Source: Streptomyces sp. WZ-12
Lineage (GTDB): Bacteria; Actinomycetota; Actinomycetes; Streptomycetales; Streptomycetaceae
Assembly (NCBI RefSeq): GCF_028898845.1
Contig: NZ_CP118574.1
Location: 868,001 to 932,000 of the forward strand
Reading direction: 5' to 3'
Length of the DNA stretch: 64,000 bases
The position numbers and the translations under genes were made by a program. Below the pieces are notes generated by a model. It saw nothing but the letters and a program-made list of their open reading frames with translations, searched no databases and was not told where the DNA came from. The stretch's first letter is position 1. Each line of letters begins with the position of its first letter. This document shows positions 19,233 to 28,561 of this stretch, piece after piece.

Positions 19233-19694
19233 ATGAACCACAGACACCAGAAGAAGCAATCCCGGCGCCTCTTCCAAGCGATATGGCACGGCGACACCGG
19301 CGCCGCCAAGGCGGCACTGCGGGCTGGCGCCGCCCCGGACCGTCGCAACAGCGAGGGAACCACCCCGCTCTACGAGGCGTCCGTGAGCGGCCGGGCCGCG
19401 ATCGCAGCCCTGCTCCTGGCGGCCGGCGCCTCCCCCGACACCGAGAGCGCCGGCCCCGGCGCGGAGGGCACACCGCTGTGCGCAGCCGCGTGCTGGGGCC
19501 ACACCGAGACGGTCCGCACGCTACTGGCCCACGGCGCCGACCCCAACCAGCGCGAAGACCACGGCACCGGCCGTTCCCCCCTGGCCTGGGCCAACGACGG
19601 CCCGCACGGACCCCACCACGAAACCGCCGCCCTGCTGACCGCGGCGGGCGCCCGCACCGATACGGAAAACCTCGGGGCCGGGCGAGTGCCCTGA
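19233..19694 (+). CDS. Ankyrin-repeat protein
   Basis: 153 residues made of about four ankyrin repeats: FQAIWHGDTGAAKAALRAGA, TTPLYEASVSGRAAIAALLL, TPLCAAACWGHTETVRTLLA with HGADPNQ, and SPLAWA followed by HETAALLTAAGA. No signal peptide or other domain, so it is probably a cytoplasmic protein-binding module. The ATG at 19233 has no strong ribosome binding site. The partner is unknown. Confidence 0.8.
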   Translation: MNHRHQKKQSRRLFQAIWHGDTGAAKAALRAGAAPDRRNSEGTTPLYEASVSGRAAIAALLLAAGASPDTESAGPGAEGTPLCAAACWGHTETVRTLLAHGADPNQREDHGTGRSPLAWANDGPHGPHHETAALLTAAGARTDTENLGAGRVP

Positions 19695-19759
19695 GCGACC
19701 AGCAGCGACGGATACTGGCAGTCCTGCGCGTCCTCGGACCTGAGGCGGCCCGTTCGTCG

Positions 19760-20398
19760 CTACGCGCCCACTCCCAGGAAGCGCAACACGGCGAGCACCC
19801 GTCGGTGGTCGCCGTCGGCCTTGGGCAGGTCCAGCTTGGCCAGGATGTTGTTGATGTGCTTGGCCACCGCGCTCTCGCTGACCACCAGTTGGGCGGCGAT
19901 CCCGGCGTTGGAGCGGCCCTCGGCCATCAGCGCCAGTACCTCGCGCTCGCGCTCGGTCAGCCGTTCCATCGGGTCGCTCGGGCGCCGCACCAGCAACTGC
20001 GCGACCACCTGCGGGTCCAGGGCCGTGCCGCCCGCCGCGACCCGGCGGAGCGCCTCGATGAACTCCTCGACGTCGGCGACCCGTTGCTTGAGGAGGTAGC
20101 CGACGCCGCTGGTGTGGGCCGCGAGCAGTTCGGCCGCGTAGCGTTCCTCGACGTACTGCGACAGCATCAACACGGCGGTGTCCGGGCACTGTTGGCGAAT
20201 GACCAGGGCCGCCCGCACTCCCTCGTCAGTGAAGCCGGGCGGCATACGGACGTCCACGACGGCGATGTCCGGGCGGTGCTCCTCCACCGCCCGCAACAGC
20301 CCGTCCGCGTCGCCGGCCTCGGCGACCACCTCGAATCCGGCCGTCTCCAGGACCCTGACCAGTCCGATCCGGAGCAGAACGGAATCCTCGGCTATCAC
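19760..20398 (-). CDS. NarL/LuxR-family response regulator
   Basis: 212 residues from GTG 20398, which overlaps the TGA of the kinase gene (GTGA). The receiver domain has the acidic pair near the N-terminus (AEDS), phospho-acceptor Asp in VVDVRMPP and Lys in YLLKQRV. A GerE HTH follows: LTEREREVLALMAEGRSNAG and SESAVAKHINNILAKLDLPK. It is the partner of the sensor kinase directly upstream. Targets are unknown. Confidence 0.93.
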   Translation of the reverse strand: MIAEDSVLLRIGLVRVLETAGFEVVAEAGDADGLLRAVEEHRPDIAVVDVRMPPGFTDEGVRAALVIRQQCPDTAVLMLSQYVEERYAAELLAAHTSGVGYLLKQRVADVEEFIEALRRVAAGGTALDPQVVAQLLVRRPSDPMERLTEREREVLALMAEGRSNAGIAAQLVVSESAVAKHINNILAKLDLPKADGDHRRVLAVLRFLGVGA

Positions 20399-21639
20399 AG
20401 CGCGCTGGGCAGCGTGCACGGCAACTCCACGGTGATGACGGTCGGGCCCCCTGGGGGGCTGTCGATGGCGAGGGTGCCGTCCACCGAGGCCACGCGCCGC
20501 GCGAGCCCGGTCAGGCCGGTCCCCCCGGAGGGTTCGGCCCCTCCCCCACCATCATCGGTGACGCGTACCCGCAAGGTGTCACCGGCCCGTTCCGCCACCA
20601 CCTCGGCGTGACTGGCCCGGGCGTGCTTGGCGACGTTGGTCAACGCCTCGGAGACGACGAAATAGGCCACCGCCTCCACCGCGGGCGCGGCGCGCTCGGC
20701 GACGTCCACGGTGACGTGGACGGGTAGGGGCGCGCGGGCGGCGATGCCGGAGAGGGCGGCGTCCAGGCCGCGGTCGTCCAGGACGTGCGGGTGCAGGCCG
20801 CGCACCAGGTGGTTGAGCTCGTCCAGGGCCTCCTTCGCCGCGCGGTGGGCCTCGTCGATGACGGCACGGGCCTCGGGCGGCAGATCGGTGAGGGTGGTCC
20901 GGGCCAGGCCCAGGTTGACCGCCATCGACACCAGCCGCTGTTGGGCGCCGTCGTGCAAGTCACGCTCGATGCGCCGGCGCTCGGCGTCCGCGGCGGCCAG
21001 CGCCTCGGCCCGCCGTTCGGCCAGGTCCGCCACCCGCCGTTCCAACTCCTCGGCCCGACTGGGCCCGAGCAGCCGGACGGCGCTGACCGACTCCAGGCGG
21101 ATCACGGCGCCGGTCAGCGACGACAGCCAGGGCAGTACGGCCAGTCCGGCGACGGCGAAGAGCCAGCCGTCGACGTCCGCCCACTGCGTGAACGACCAGT
21201 CCCTCGGCAGCACCCAGTACCAGGCATAGAAGGAGATGCCGCCGATGCTGCCCAGCCACAGGGCCAGCAGCACGGCCTCCACCAGGCCCAACACCGGCCC
21301 GGCGAGCTGGTGGTAGCCGAGCTGGCGCCAGTACGCGCTGGTGCCCAGTCGGTGCCTGGCGCGCTCCAGTTCGTTGCGTCCCTGCACGGGCGCGGTGCGG
21401 GGGATCTCGGTGTCCGCGTACGCGGCGAAGCGGCGGCGCTGGAGCCAGGTGACGCCCGTGGTGGCCGCGACGGCGAAGACCAACGGGACCAGGGCCCCGC
21501 GGGGAGCGAAGGCGGCGGTGAGGCTGAACCACACCCACAACAAGAAGGCGGCACTGTGCAGCAGGATGCCCGTGCACAGGAAGGCGAGCTGCGTTCGTAT
21601 GCGGGCCAGGCGGCGCGGCCGCCCGTCGGATCGGTTCAT
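20395..21639 (-). CDS. Sensor histidine kinase (HisKA_3 type)
   Basis: 414 residues. About four membrane segments occupy residues 15-180, then a coiled linker leads to the HisKA_3 dimerisation helix with the phosphorylated His in RRIERDLHDGAQQRLVSMAV. The HATPase domain has the N-box VSEALTNVAKHARAS and G-boxes DDGGGGA and GTGLTGLARRV. This type autophosphorylates and passes phosphate to a NarL regulator, here the overlapping downstream gene. The sensed signal probably lies in or near the membrane, since there is no large outside domain. Confidence 0.93.
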   Translation of the reverse strand: MNRSDGRPRRLARIRTQLAFLCTGILLHSAAFLLWVWFSLTAAFAPRGALVPLVFAVAATTGVTWLQRRRFAAYADTEIPRTAPVQGRNELERARHRLGTSAYWRQLGYHQLAGPVLGLVEAVLLALWLGSIGGISFYAWYWVLPRDWSFTQWADVDGWLFAVAGLAVLPWLSSLTGAVIRLESVSAVRLLGPSRAEELERRVADLAERRAEALAAADAERRRIERDLHDGAQQRLVSMAVNLGLARTTLTDLPPEARAVIDEAHRAAKEALDELNHLVRGLHPHVLDDRGLDAALSGIAARAPLPVHVTVDVAERAAPAVEAVAYFVVSEALTNVAKHARASHAEVVAERAGDTLRVRVTDDGGGGAEPSGGTGLTGLARRVASVDGTLAIDSPPGGPTVITVELPCTLPSAL

Positions 21640-21818
21640 GACTACGACGGTAAACGCCCAGCTCAGCGGCTTCCATCACGCCAACTTCCGCAACGAGGGT
21701 GTAGCTAGTGCCACCCCACGTCTGACGGTCACGCTACTGACTGCGCCCGGCGCGGAACCCAGTCTTGTCGGGGAGCCCGACGGTCGGGCCCCTCAGTCAG
21801 GAAGGCGTCTTCCCCACC

Positions 21819-22301
21819 ATGGCCCTCGTAGCCCTCAGCTCACCTATCAGCAGCGGCAGTTGCACGGTCAACGCCGCCAGGCACGACGGGCCAGAGCACC
21901 TCGACACCGCGCGCCGCCGGCGGGCCCGCCGCTGGCAGGGCCGCATACTGACGGCCGCCGGCCTCGCCCTCCTGCCCTGGCTCGGCTACCTCGCCGGCAC
22001 CCTGCCGCCCGCCCAGGCAGCCCCCTGGATCGCCCTGGACGCCCTGGAGGCCGCCGCCCTCCTCACCGCCGGAACCCGCCTGAGGCGCGCCGACCCCCGC
22101 CACACCGCCCCCACCACCATCGCGGCAATCCTCCTCCTCGCCGACGTCTACCTCGACCTGTCCACCGCCGCCCCCGGTCCCGCGCTCGCCACCGCCGTCC
22201 TCATGGCCGCCGCGGTCGAACTGCCCTTGACCGCCCTGTGCGCCTGGCTCGCCACCCAACCGAGCGGGGGCGCGGGCACTCGGGACGCCCGGTCGTCGTA
22301 G
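21819..22301 (+). CDS. Membrane protein of unknown function
   Basis: About 160 residues with four hydrophobic spans (ILTAAGLALLPWLGYLAG, WIALDALEAAALLTAG, TTIAAILLLADVYLDL, ALATAVLMAAAVELPLTA). This four-span pattern is common in Streptomyces small integral membrane proteins. The ATG at 21819 sits about 13 bases after GGAAGG; an in-frame ATG at 21765 is less likely. Function unknown. Confidence 0.65.
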   Translation: MALVALSSPISSGSCTVNAARHDGPEHLDTARRRRARRWQGRILTAAGLALLPWLGYLAGTLPPAQAAPWIALDALEAAALLTAGTRLRRADPRHTAPTTIAAILLLADVYLDLSTAAPGPALATAVLMAAAVELPLTALCAWLATQPSGGAGTRDARSS

Positions 22302-22352
22302 GGCGATTCGACCCGTTCGATGAACGTTCGTCGCCGACATCCAAGGCACGTG

Positions 22353-23297
22353 TCAGGCGTGCTGCTGATCGGTCGGGCCCTGAGCGGCCGAATCCTCGGT
22401 TGCCTGGAGGACGTCCTCGAAGCCCAGTGGGGGTCGGCCGAGCAGTTCGGTGACGTCGTCCGTCACGCGGTCGTAGCGGTTCTCCCGGTGCAGCCGGGCC
22501 ATCGTGGCGATGTGCTCGAACACATGCGAGGGCAGGTCGAGTTGGCCGAGGTCGTGTGCCACCCACTCCTCGTAGGGCACGTCGACGTAGGTCACGGGGC
22601 GCCCCAGGGCCGCGGAGAACTCGGCCGCGATGGCGGTCATGTCGCGGGACCGCGCGCCGGTCAGTTCGAGGACCCGGCCGACGGGTGGGTGGGGATCGAG
22701 CAGCAGGTGGGCGATGACCTCCGCCACGTCGCGCGCGGCGACCGGGGAGGTGCGGGCGGAGCCGAACGGCAGGCGGATCGTGCCGTCCCGCCGGATCGAA
22801 CTGAGGGCGATCCGCGCGAAGAGCGGGTTCTCCATGAACACGGTGGGGCGGACGTGGATGACGGGGACTCCCGACCAGTTGAGGACCTGTTCGGCGAGCC
22901 AGTGCAGGCGCTGCTGACGGGACTCGGTGACGCTGCCGAGGTCCATCTGAGAGACCGTCATCTGGGAGATGTTCACCAGCAGGTCGAGGCGATCGCTCTC
23001 GCGTGCCGCCGCGGCCACCGTCGCCGTGGCCTCCAGGTACGCGGGCGAGACGCTCATCCCGAAGTAGGCCCGGCGGCAACCGTCGAGCGCCGCCACGACG
23101 TCGGCGCCCCGGGCGAGATCGCCGACGACCACGTCCACGCCCTCCATGGCCCGCAGGGCCTCGGCCCGCTCGTCGTCGTGATGCAACAACGCCCGGACAG
23201 GCACCCCCGCGGCACGCAGCCGATCGAGGACCGTTCGGCCGACTCCACCCACGCCACCTCCGACGCCGGTCACCAACACGGGCTGAACATCCGACAT
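22353..23297 (-). CDS. NmrA-like / atypical SDR NAD(P)-binding protein
   Basis: 314 residues. The N-terminal dinucleotide fold has VLVTGVGGGVGGVGRTVLDR, an extended Gly motif, then VDVVVGDLARGADVVAALDG and HVRPTVFMENPLF. The Tyr-x3-Lys catalytic pair of classical SDRs is missing, as in NmrA/QOR2-type regulators and reductases. ATG 23297 has GAGGAG upstream. It could be a quinone or NAD(P)H-sensing protein; the substrate is unknown. An O-methyltransferase remnant lies just upstream. Confidence 0.82.
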   Translation of the reverse strand: MSDVQPVLVTGVGGGVGGVGRTVLDRLRAAGVPVRALLHHDDERAEALRAMEGVDVVVGDLARGADVVAALDGCRRAYFGMSVSPAYLEATATVAAAARESDRLDLLVNISQMTVSQMDLGSVTESRQQRLHWLAEQVLNWSGVPVIHVRPTVFMENPLFARIALSSIRRDGTIRLPFGSARTSPVAARDVAEVIAHLLLDPHPPVGRVLELTGARSRDMTAIAAEFSAALGRPVTYVDVPYEEWVAHDLGQLDLPSHVFEHIATMARLHRENRYDRVTDDVTELLGRPPLGFEDVLQATEDSAAQGPTDQQHA

Positions 23298-23424
23298 GCG
23301 CTCCTCGCCTCCTGCTCTGCGGACCAACCGGTTCTCTTCCCCCTCTGTTCTTCTACAGCATTCCCTTCAACACTTCCCCTACCGCACGAGCCTCCCGCCG
23401 TACCGGCGCGCACCCGACCCGTGA

Positions 23425-23695
23425 CGGACACGCGCCGGGTGCGCGGGCAGGTGGCGCTCCCGCGCCAGGCACCTCCGCACTCGGCGGCGGTGCGTTCCCG
23501 GCCCTTGAGGACCATCAGCATGACGACGGCCGGGGCGATCGCCAAGTGCGGGGCGCGGTCGGCGGGCGGGACCGCGTCGATGACCAGGAGTCGGGTGCCG
23601 GGCGCCATGGACCGGCGGAGGGTGGTGCAGGATGCGCAGGCAGTCCTCGTCGGGCCAGTCGTGCTGGATACCCGTAGGGAACGCCGAGTTCACGC
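23425..23695 (-). pseudogene. Remnant of an O-methyltransferase
   Basis: Two frames carry pieces of a COMT-like C-terminus in order: QHDWPDEDCLRIL (with the catalytic His-Asp-Trp), then after a frameshift MAPGTRLLVIDAVPP, VVMLMVLKGRERTAAE. The N-terminal two thirds are absent. It resembles the intact enzyme at 8.0-9.1 kb in family but is clearly a separate, decayed copy. Confidence 0.7.
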
Positions 23696-23867
23696 AACAC
23701 GTGGGGACGGTACGGACGTGAACATGGTGCGCACGGTGTCGCCGACCGGAACGACCCGCCACCGACGTTAGTGGGGCGTTAGCCGGACAACGGTGGATCA
23801 CCAACAGCGGCCGGCAATCTGGTGCTCACCCACCCGCCACACCACGTCGAGAGAACGGGGGAAGCGC

Positions 23868-24236
23868 ATGTCTCACCGCACCACGCTCCACCACGCCCGC
23901 AAGGCCGCCGCCGCCACGGTGATCGCCATCGCAGCGTTCGGCCTCACCGCCTGCCAGGGCACCAGCGGCAACAGCAACGCCTCGTCCGCGCCTTCCTCCT
24001 CCTCGCCCTCGTCCTCGACCTCATCCAGCACCGCCGCCGCGAACGCCTCGCAGTCCTCGGCCTCCACGGCGAAGACGACCCATGGCTCCGCCAGGACCGC
24101 GGCGTCGGGCGTCCACAAGAAGAGCGGGGCGAAGTGCACGGACCGGATCAACTACGCGGGCGACCCTCGGTCCAACGCCGAGATCAACACCATCGGCGCG
24201 AAGACCGGTTACTGCCCGCCCGTGCAACACCAGTGA
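23868..24236 (+). CDS. Small Ser/Ala-rich lipoprotein
   Basis: 122 residues. A lipoprotein signal (HARKAAAATVIAIAAFGLTAC) has its lipidated Cys at residue 28. A low-complexity Ser/Ala/Thr linker of about 50 residues follows, then a short C-terminal segment with two Cys (SGAKCTDRINYAGDPRSNAE and GYCPP) that could form a disulfide. GGGGGAAG precedes the ATG. Similar tiny lipoproteins are common in Streptomyces; function unknown. Confidence 0.8.
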   Translation: MSHRTTLHHARKAAAATVIAIAAFGLTACQGTSGNSNASSAPSSSSPSSSTSSSTAAANASQSSASTAKTTHGSARTAASGVHKKSGAKCTDRINYAGDPRSNAEINTIGAKTGYCPPVQHQ

Positions 24237-24402
24237 GATCTTGCCGGGGGCCGGTTCTTGCGGTGCGTGAGTTCTCGCCGCGGCTGACCGAATCCACCAC
24301 CTGGCTCGCTATCGCCAACTGGCTTCCCCGTGAGGCGAGTTGCGACGAGTGTTGCCGCGAGCCGGGCCGGCAGAACGTAACTCCGGCTCGCAGCAACCGG
24401 GT

Positions 24403-25239
24403 TCAGGAGAAGGACGCGTAGTCCAGCCAGGCGTCGAACACCGAACGGTCGCCCAGCACCTCGATCCCGGCGTCGTCCACGGACCGCCGGCGGTACAGGG
24501 CCAGCAGCAGCTCGGTGAGCGGGCCGCGCAGGGCGACCGCGGCCTTCTCGTGGGCGCGGCGGTGGGTCAGCCGATCGCCCGTCAGGTCCAGGACCCACTC
24601 GGCGTGCAGGCCGGCCGGGGCATCGGTGGCGTGCAGGTGGATCGTCCGGCCGGGGCCGAACACGCCGTCGGCGTGCTCCACCCAGCGCCCGGCCGCCTCC
24701 GGAAGGGCGCACAACTGGAGCCATTCGTCCAGGCAGTCGGCGGCGAGCTCCGGCGGGACCACGTAGTCGGCACCGGAGGTGAGCGCGGCGTCGGCGCGGT
24801 GGATCACCGTCTCGTGAGCCATCCGACGGGCCCAGAACCCGGCCCGGTGGTCCGGGGACCAGGACCAGACGGCAGCGTCGGGACCGGCCTCGCGAAGCGC
24901 CGCCACGGTGCGCTCCGCACCCTCGGCCAGCCAGGCATCGAGCGCCTCGGGACTGTCATCGTCCGGCCCGGCAGCGCCAGGCATGTCGGCCGAGGAGATG
25001 AAGTCGGTGGCACGGGACGCGACCAGTTCCCCGGCCCAGCGGTGCGCTCCGCCGATGTGTCGGGCGAGTTCGGCCAGGGTCCAGTCGGGACAGGTGGGCA
25101 CGTTCGCGGTCAAGTCCGCGCCGCGCAGCGCGGCGCGGAGGCGTTCGGTCTCGGCGAGCAGTTCCGCGCAGTAGCGTTCGTGGTCGAGGGCCCCCTGGAG
25201 CGGGCCGGGCGGGGTCGCGTGCGTTTCCTGAGCAGTCAT
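24403..25239 (-). CDS. Maleylpyruvate isomerase-type mycothiol-dependent protein (DinB-like, TIGR03083)
   Basis: 278 residues. The N-terminal DinB-like helical bundle carries VPTCPDWTLAELARHIGGAH, with the conserved Cys-Pro-Asp-Trp and the first metal His, and RRMAHETVIHRADAA with the His-x3-His pair that completes the metal site. A C-terminal MDMPI domain follows (IHLHATDAP). Members are mycothiol-dependent isomerases or S-transferases in actinomycetes. ATG 25239 gives the usual start; no strong ribosome binding site. The substrate is unknown. Confidence 0.88.
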   Translation of the reverse strand: MTAQETHATPPGPLQGALDHERYCAELLAETERLRAALRGADLTANVPTCPDWTLAELARHIGGAHRWAGELVASRATDFISSADMPGAAGPDDDSPEALDAWLAEGAERTVAALREAGPDAAVWSWSPDHRAGFWARRMAHETVIHRADAALTSGADYVVPPELAADCLDEWLQLCALPEAAGRWVEHADGVFGPGRTIHLHATDAPAGLHAEWVLDLTGDRLTHRRAHEKAAVALRGPLTELLLALYRRRSVDDAGIEVLGDRSVFDAWLDYASFS

Positions 25240-25249
25240 GCGCCACACG

Positions 25250-26497
25250 CTACTGCCCAACTCCCCACCCCGGCCTCCCAATTGTGCGGCCGCGTCGCCC
25301 CTCCGGATCGGCCGGCCGGCTCCGAGGGCTCATCCCACGCATCAGTCGGCGCCGCATCACGCGCCCGAGGGGACCGTCGACCACGCGGTGGATGACGGCC
25401 GAGAGCAGCAGGGCGAACGCGGCCGCCACGGCCATCGACGGGAGGACGCCAAGTCCAGGCACCTTCTGCAACAGCCCCTTGGCCACGGGTATGCCGATGC
25501 TCTGGTGCACCAGGTAGAAGGGGTAGGTCAGCGCGCCGGCGGTCACCAACCACCGCGACCGGCAGCGGGCGAGCGGGCCGACGCCGGCGAGCGCGAGGAG
25601 CGCGAGGAAGGCGGTCAGCACCGCGGCGCAGACGGCCCAGGAGAGCGCGCCCCCTTCGGCGGGCCGCACCGCGTGCGCCGTCACCCGGTCGTTGAGCACG
25701 GTGAGTTGGTAGCACCAGGCGAAACCGGCCAGCAGCCACAGCACCAGGTTCTGCCCGAACCGGTGCATCAGGTAGAGCGCGATGCCTGTGACGAAGAGGC
25801 CCGCGTACTGGCTGAGGGCGAACTCGTCGAGTACGGCCGAGTCGAGTTCGCGGGCGACGACCGCGAGGGTGAGCCAGGCGCCGCAGAAGGCGATCATGCG
25901 GCGATAGGTGAGCCCGAAGAACAGCATGACCGCCATGAGCAGGTAGAAGCGGGCCTCCACCCAGAGCGTCCAGGCAACCCCCTCGATCAACTGGAGCCCC
26001 AGCGGCCCCGGGACCATCGTCAGGTTTCCCAGTATCGTCCGGGGGTCGATCGGCGTGGCAGCCTGGAGACGAGCGAGCCGGGCGATCAGGACCAGGCCGA
26101 CGACCATCAGCACGACGCACCAATACGACGGGAACAGCCGGGAGATGCGGGACACGGCGAACTGCACGGGCGTGCGTCCCCAGCAACTCATGCAGATGAC
26201 GAAGCCGCTGATCAGGAAGAAGAACTCGACGCCCAACCAGCCGTAGCGGCTGATCTCGTGCAGCGCCGGAGCGAACTGCCTGGGGTCGTTCTCGCCCCAG
26301 AAGTGCGGGGTGGTCGTGCCCACGTAGTGGAACGCGGCCACCGCGAGGGCGGCCACCAGGCGCAGCCCGTCGATGGCGGCCAGCCGCGCGCCCGTGGCCG
26401 GCCCACTCGTCGAATCCCGCTCGTCCCTCCGGCCCTCGGGAACGTCGTCGAGTCCGGTTCTCTGCCGGACCGGAAGCGTCAAACTGCCTTTGTGCAC
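25250..26497 (-). CDS. Acyltransferase family 3 membrane protein
   Basis: 415 residues with about ten membrane segments. The family signature is clear: AIDGLRLVAALAVAAFHYVG with its catalytic His, then FFFLISGFVICMS, the RLFPSYWCVV motif and TLWVEARFYL. These proteins O-acylate sugars, peptidoglycan or antibiotics at the membrane. GTG 26497 has GGAG eight bases upstream; the open frame continuing to 26650 crosses the AT-rich promoter and is not coding. It ends 10 bases before the start of the mycothiol-type gene, so both may share a transcript. Confidence 0.88.
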   Translation of the reverse strand: MHKGSLTLPVRQRTGLDDVPEGRRDERDSTSGPATGARLAAIDGLRLVAALAVAAFHYVGTTTPHFWGENDPRQFAPALHEISRYGWLGVEFFFLISGFVICMSCWGRTPVQFAVSRISRLFPSYWCVVLMVVGLVLIARLARLQAATPIDPRTILGNLTMVPGPLGLQLIEGVAWTLWVEARFYLLMAVMLFFGLTYRRMIAFCGAWLTLAVVARELDSAVLDEFALSQYAGLFVTGIALYLMHRFGQNLVLWLLAGFAWCYQLTVLNDRVTAHAVRPAEGGALSWAVCAAVLTAFLALLALAGVGPLARCRSRWLVTAGALTYPFYLVHQSIGIPVAKGLLQKVPGLGVLPSMAVAAAFALLLSAVIHRVVDGPLGRVMRRRLMRGMSPRSRPADPEGRRGRTIGRPGWGVGQ

Positions 26498-26547
26498 GGT
26501 GGGTTCTCCAGAGCGGATGGCGAGGGTCGCCGGGCAACGTCCCCAAC

Positions 26548-26568
26548 TATACTTTGCATGTATACATG
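26548..26568. promoter_or_regulatory. Divergent promoter with perfect palindrome
   Basis: CATGTATACATG (26557-26568) is a perfect 12-bp palindrome in an unusually AT-rich patch. It overlaps TATACT (26548-26553), a good plus-strand -10 element. It lies between the acyltransferase and anmK start codons and is probably a regulator binding site. Confidence 0.5.
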
Positions 26569-26667
26569 GAAAGAATAGAGGGAGGGTAGTCGGGCCCACG
26601 GCATCAGCAGCAACGGCAGTCGGCGGCACCGTGACAACCGGAATCCCCAAGGTGTATCGATGGCGCC

Positions 26668-27837
26668 ATGCGCGTAATCGGCCTGATGTCAGGCACCTCC
26701 TACGACGCCATCGAGGCGGCCGCCGGGGACCTCACCCTCGACGGCGACATCCTGCGCCTGCGACCGCGCGGGCACCTCTCCGTCCCCTACCCGGACGACC
26801 TGCGGAACCTCATCGCCGCGACACTGCCGCCGGCCCCCACAACCGCACAGACCATCTGCGCCTTGGACACCGGCGTGGGACACGCCTTCGCGTCCGCCGC
26901 GGCACGCGCCTCGCAAGAGCTGTGCGCCAACGCCGCCGACCTCGTCGTCTCACACGGCCAGACCCTGTACCACTGGGTGGAGAACGGGGCCGTCCGCGGC
27001 ACGCTCCAACTCGGCCAACCCGCCTGGATCGCCCAGCGAACCGGGCTCCCCGTCGTCTCCGACCTGCGCAGCAAGGACGTCGCCGCCGGCGGGCAGGGCG
27101 CCCCGCTGGTCAGCATGACGGACACCCTGCTGCTGCGCGCGCTCCCCGGCACACCGGCGGCGCTCAACCTCGGCGGCATCGCCAACATCACCGTCGTCGC
27201 CGCCGACACCGAACCGCTGGCCTTCGACACTGGCCCCGCCAACGCCCTCCTGGACGCCGCCGTCCGCCACTTCACCGGCGGCGCGGCGCACTACGACGAG
27301 GACGGACGCCGGGCCGCCGCCGGCCGGACCAACCCCGACCTGCTCCGCCTCCTCCTGTCCGATCCGTACTACCGCCGGCCCGCCCCCAAGACCACCGGCA
27401 AGGAACACTTCCATCTGCCCTACCTACAACAGGCACTGCAGGCGACGCCGGGACTCACCCCCGACGACGTACTGGCCACCCTGACCCGCCTCACCGCGGT
27501 CACCGTCGCCGACGCCTGCCGCGCCCACCACGTCACCGAACTCATCGTCTCCGGCGGCGGAACCCGCAACCCCACCCTCCTGCGGATGCTCGCGAGCGAA
27601 CTCCCCGCCGTACCACTCCGCCCCAGCGACGACCTCGGCCTCCCCTCCGACGCCAAGGAGGCCCTGGCCTTCGCCGTCCTGGGATTCCTCACGTTCAACG
27701 GGCTGCCCGGCGCCCTCCCCTCCAGCACGGGCGCCCGTCAGGCCACCCTCCTGGGGAGCATCACACCGGGCCGCTCTCCGCTGCGGCTACCCGAACCGGC
27801 GCCTCATCCCCCACGCATGCTGCGCATCACCGCGTGA
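26668..27837 (+). CDS. anmK: Anhydro-N-acetylmuramic acid kinase
   Basis: 389 residues. AnmK opens the 1,6-anhydro ring of recycled anhydro-MurNAc and phosphorylates it to MurNAc-6-P in the cytoplasm. The ASKHA signature blocks are present: IGLMSGTSYDAIEAA at the start (family form MSGTSxDG, here with Ala in place of the usual Gly-Val-Asp pattern), LVVSHGQTLYH, SDLRSKDVAAGGQGAPLV, ALNLGGIANITVV, FDTGPANALLD and VSGGGTRNP. Length is normal. It diverges from an acyltransferase gene and converges on an SDR gene. Confidence 0.95.
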   Translation: MRVIGLMSGTSYDAIEAAAGDLTLDGDILRLRPRGHLSVPYPDDLRNLIAATLPPAPTTAQTICALDTGVGHAFASAAARASQELCANAADLVVSHGQTLYHWVENGAVRGTLQLGQPAWIAQRTGLPVVSDLRSKDVAAGGQGAPLVSMTDTLLLRALPGTPAALNLGGIANITVVAADTEPLAFDTGPANALLDAAVRHFTGGAAHYDEDGRRAAAGRTNPDLLRLLLSDPYYRRPAPKTTGKEHFHLPYLQQALQATPGLTPDDVLATLTRLTAVTVADACRAHHVTELIVSGGGTRNPTLLRMLASELPAVPLRPSDDLGLPSDAKEALAFAVLGFLTFNGLPGALPSSTGARQATLLGSITPGRSPLRLPEPAPHPPRMLRITA

Positions 27838-27850
27838 GCGAAACGGTCGG

Positions 27851-28561
27851 CTAGCGCCCGCCGAGGCTGCTCCCGCCGTCGACGTCGAGGACGTGGCCGG
27901 TGACGAATCCCGCGTCGTCGGACAGCAGGAACTCGACGGCCGCGGCGACGTCTTCGGGAGTTCCCAGGCGCCCCATCGGGATCGAGGCGATCGCCTTCCG
28001 CTCCCCCTCGCTGCCGACGGGCCGCGCGCGACGGAACAACTCGGTCGCGACGGGGCCGGGCGACACCGCGTTGGACGTGATGCCGTCCGCGGCCAACTCC
28101 AAGGCCCAGGAACGGGTGCAGCCGACGAGCGCGCTCTTGGCCGCCGCGTAGGACGTACGGTCCTTGGCGCCGTACACCGCCCGCGAGGCGATGTTGACGA
28201 TCCGTCCGAAGCGCTCCGCCCGCATGCCCGGCACCAGGCCCTGAACGATCTGGACCGAAGCGCGCAGGCTCAGGTCCACCACCCGCTGTAACGTCGCCAG
28301 GTCGAGATCCTCGATGGGCTGGGGCTCGGCGATACCCGCATTGTTGACGACCCGACAGATGGCGCGCCCGCGGGTGGCCTCCTCCACCATGCGGGCGGTG
28401 TCGTCGACATCGGCGAGGTCGCACTGGAGGAAGGTCCCGGGGAACTCCTCGTCGGGCGCGCTCCGGGCGATGCCGATGACTCCGTACCCGGCCTTCGCCA
28501 ACCGCTGGGAGATCGCCAACCCGATGCCCTTGGTGGCACCGGTGATCAGCACGTCGTTCAT
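27851..28561 (-). CDS. Short-chain dehydrogenase/reductase (FabG-like)
   Basis: 236 residues with a complete classical SDR set: cofactor motif LITGATKGIGLAIS, VVNNAGIAEP, catalytic Ser in IVNIASRAVYG and the pair YAAAKSALVG (Tyr-x3-Lys). It ends FVTGHVLDVDGGSSLGGR. The NAD(P)-binding edge lacks a clear Asp at the end of beta-2 (GIARSAP), which favours NADPH. ATG 28561 follows GGAGGAG. The substrate is unknown. Confidence 0.92.
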   Translation of the reverse strand: MNDVLITGATKGIGLAISQRLAKAGYGVIGIARSAPDEEFPGTFLQCDLADVDDTARMVEEATRGRAICRVVNNAGIAEPQPIEDLDLATLQRVVDLSLRASVQIVQGLVPGMRAERFGRIVNIASRAVYGAKDRTSYAAAKSALVGCTRSWALELAADGITSNAVSPGPVATELFRRARPVGSEGERKAIASIPMGRLGTPEDVAAAVEFLLSDDAGFVTGHVLDVDGGSSLGGR

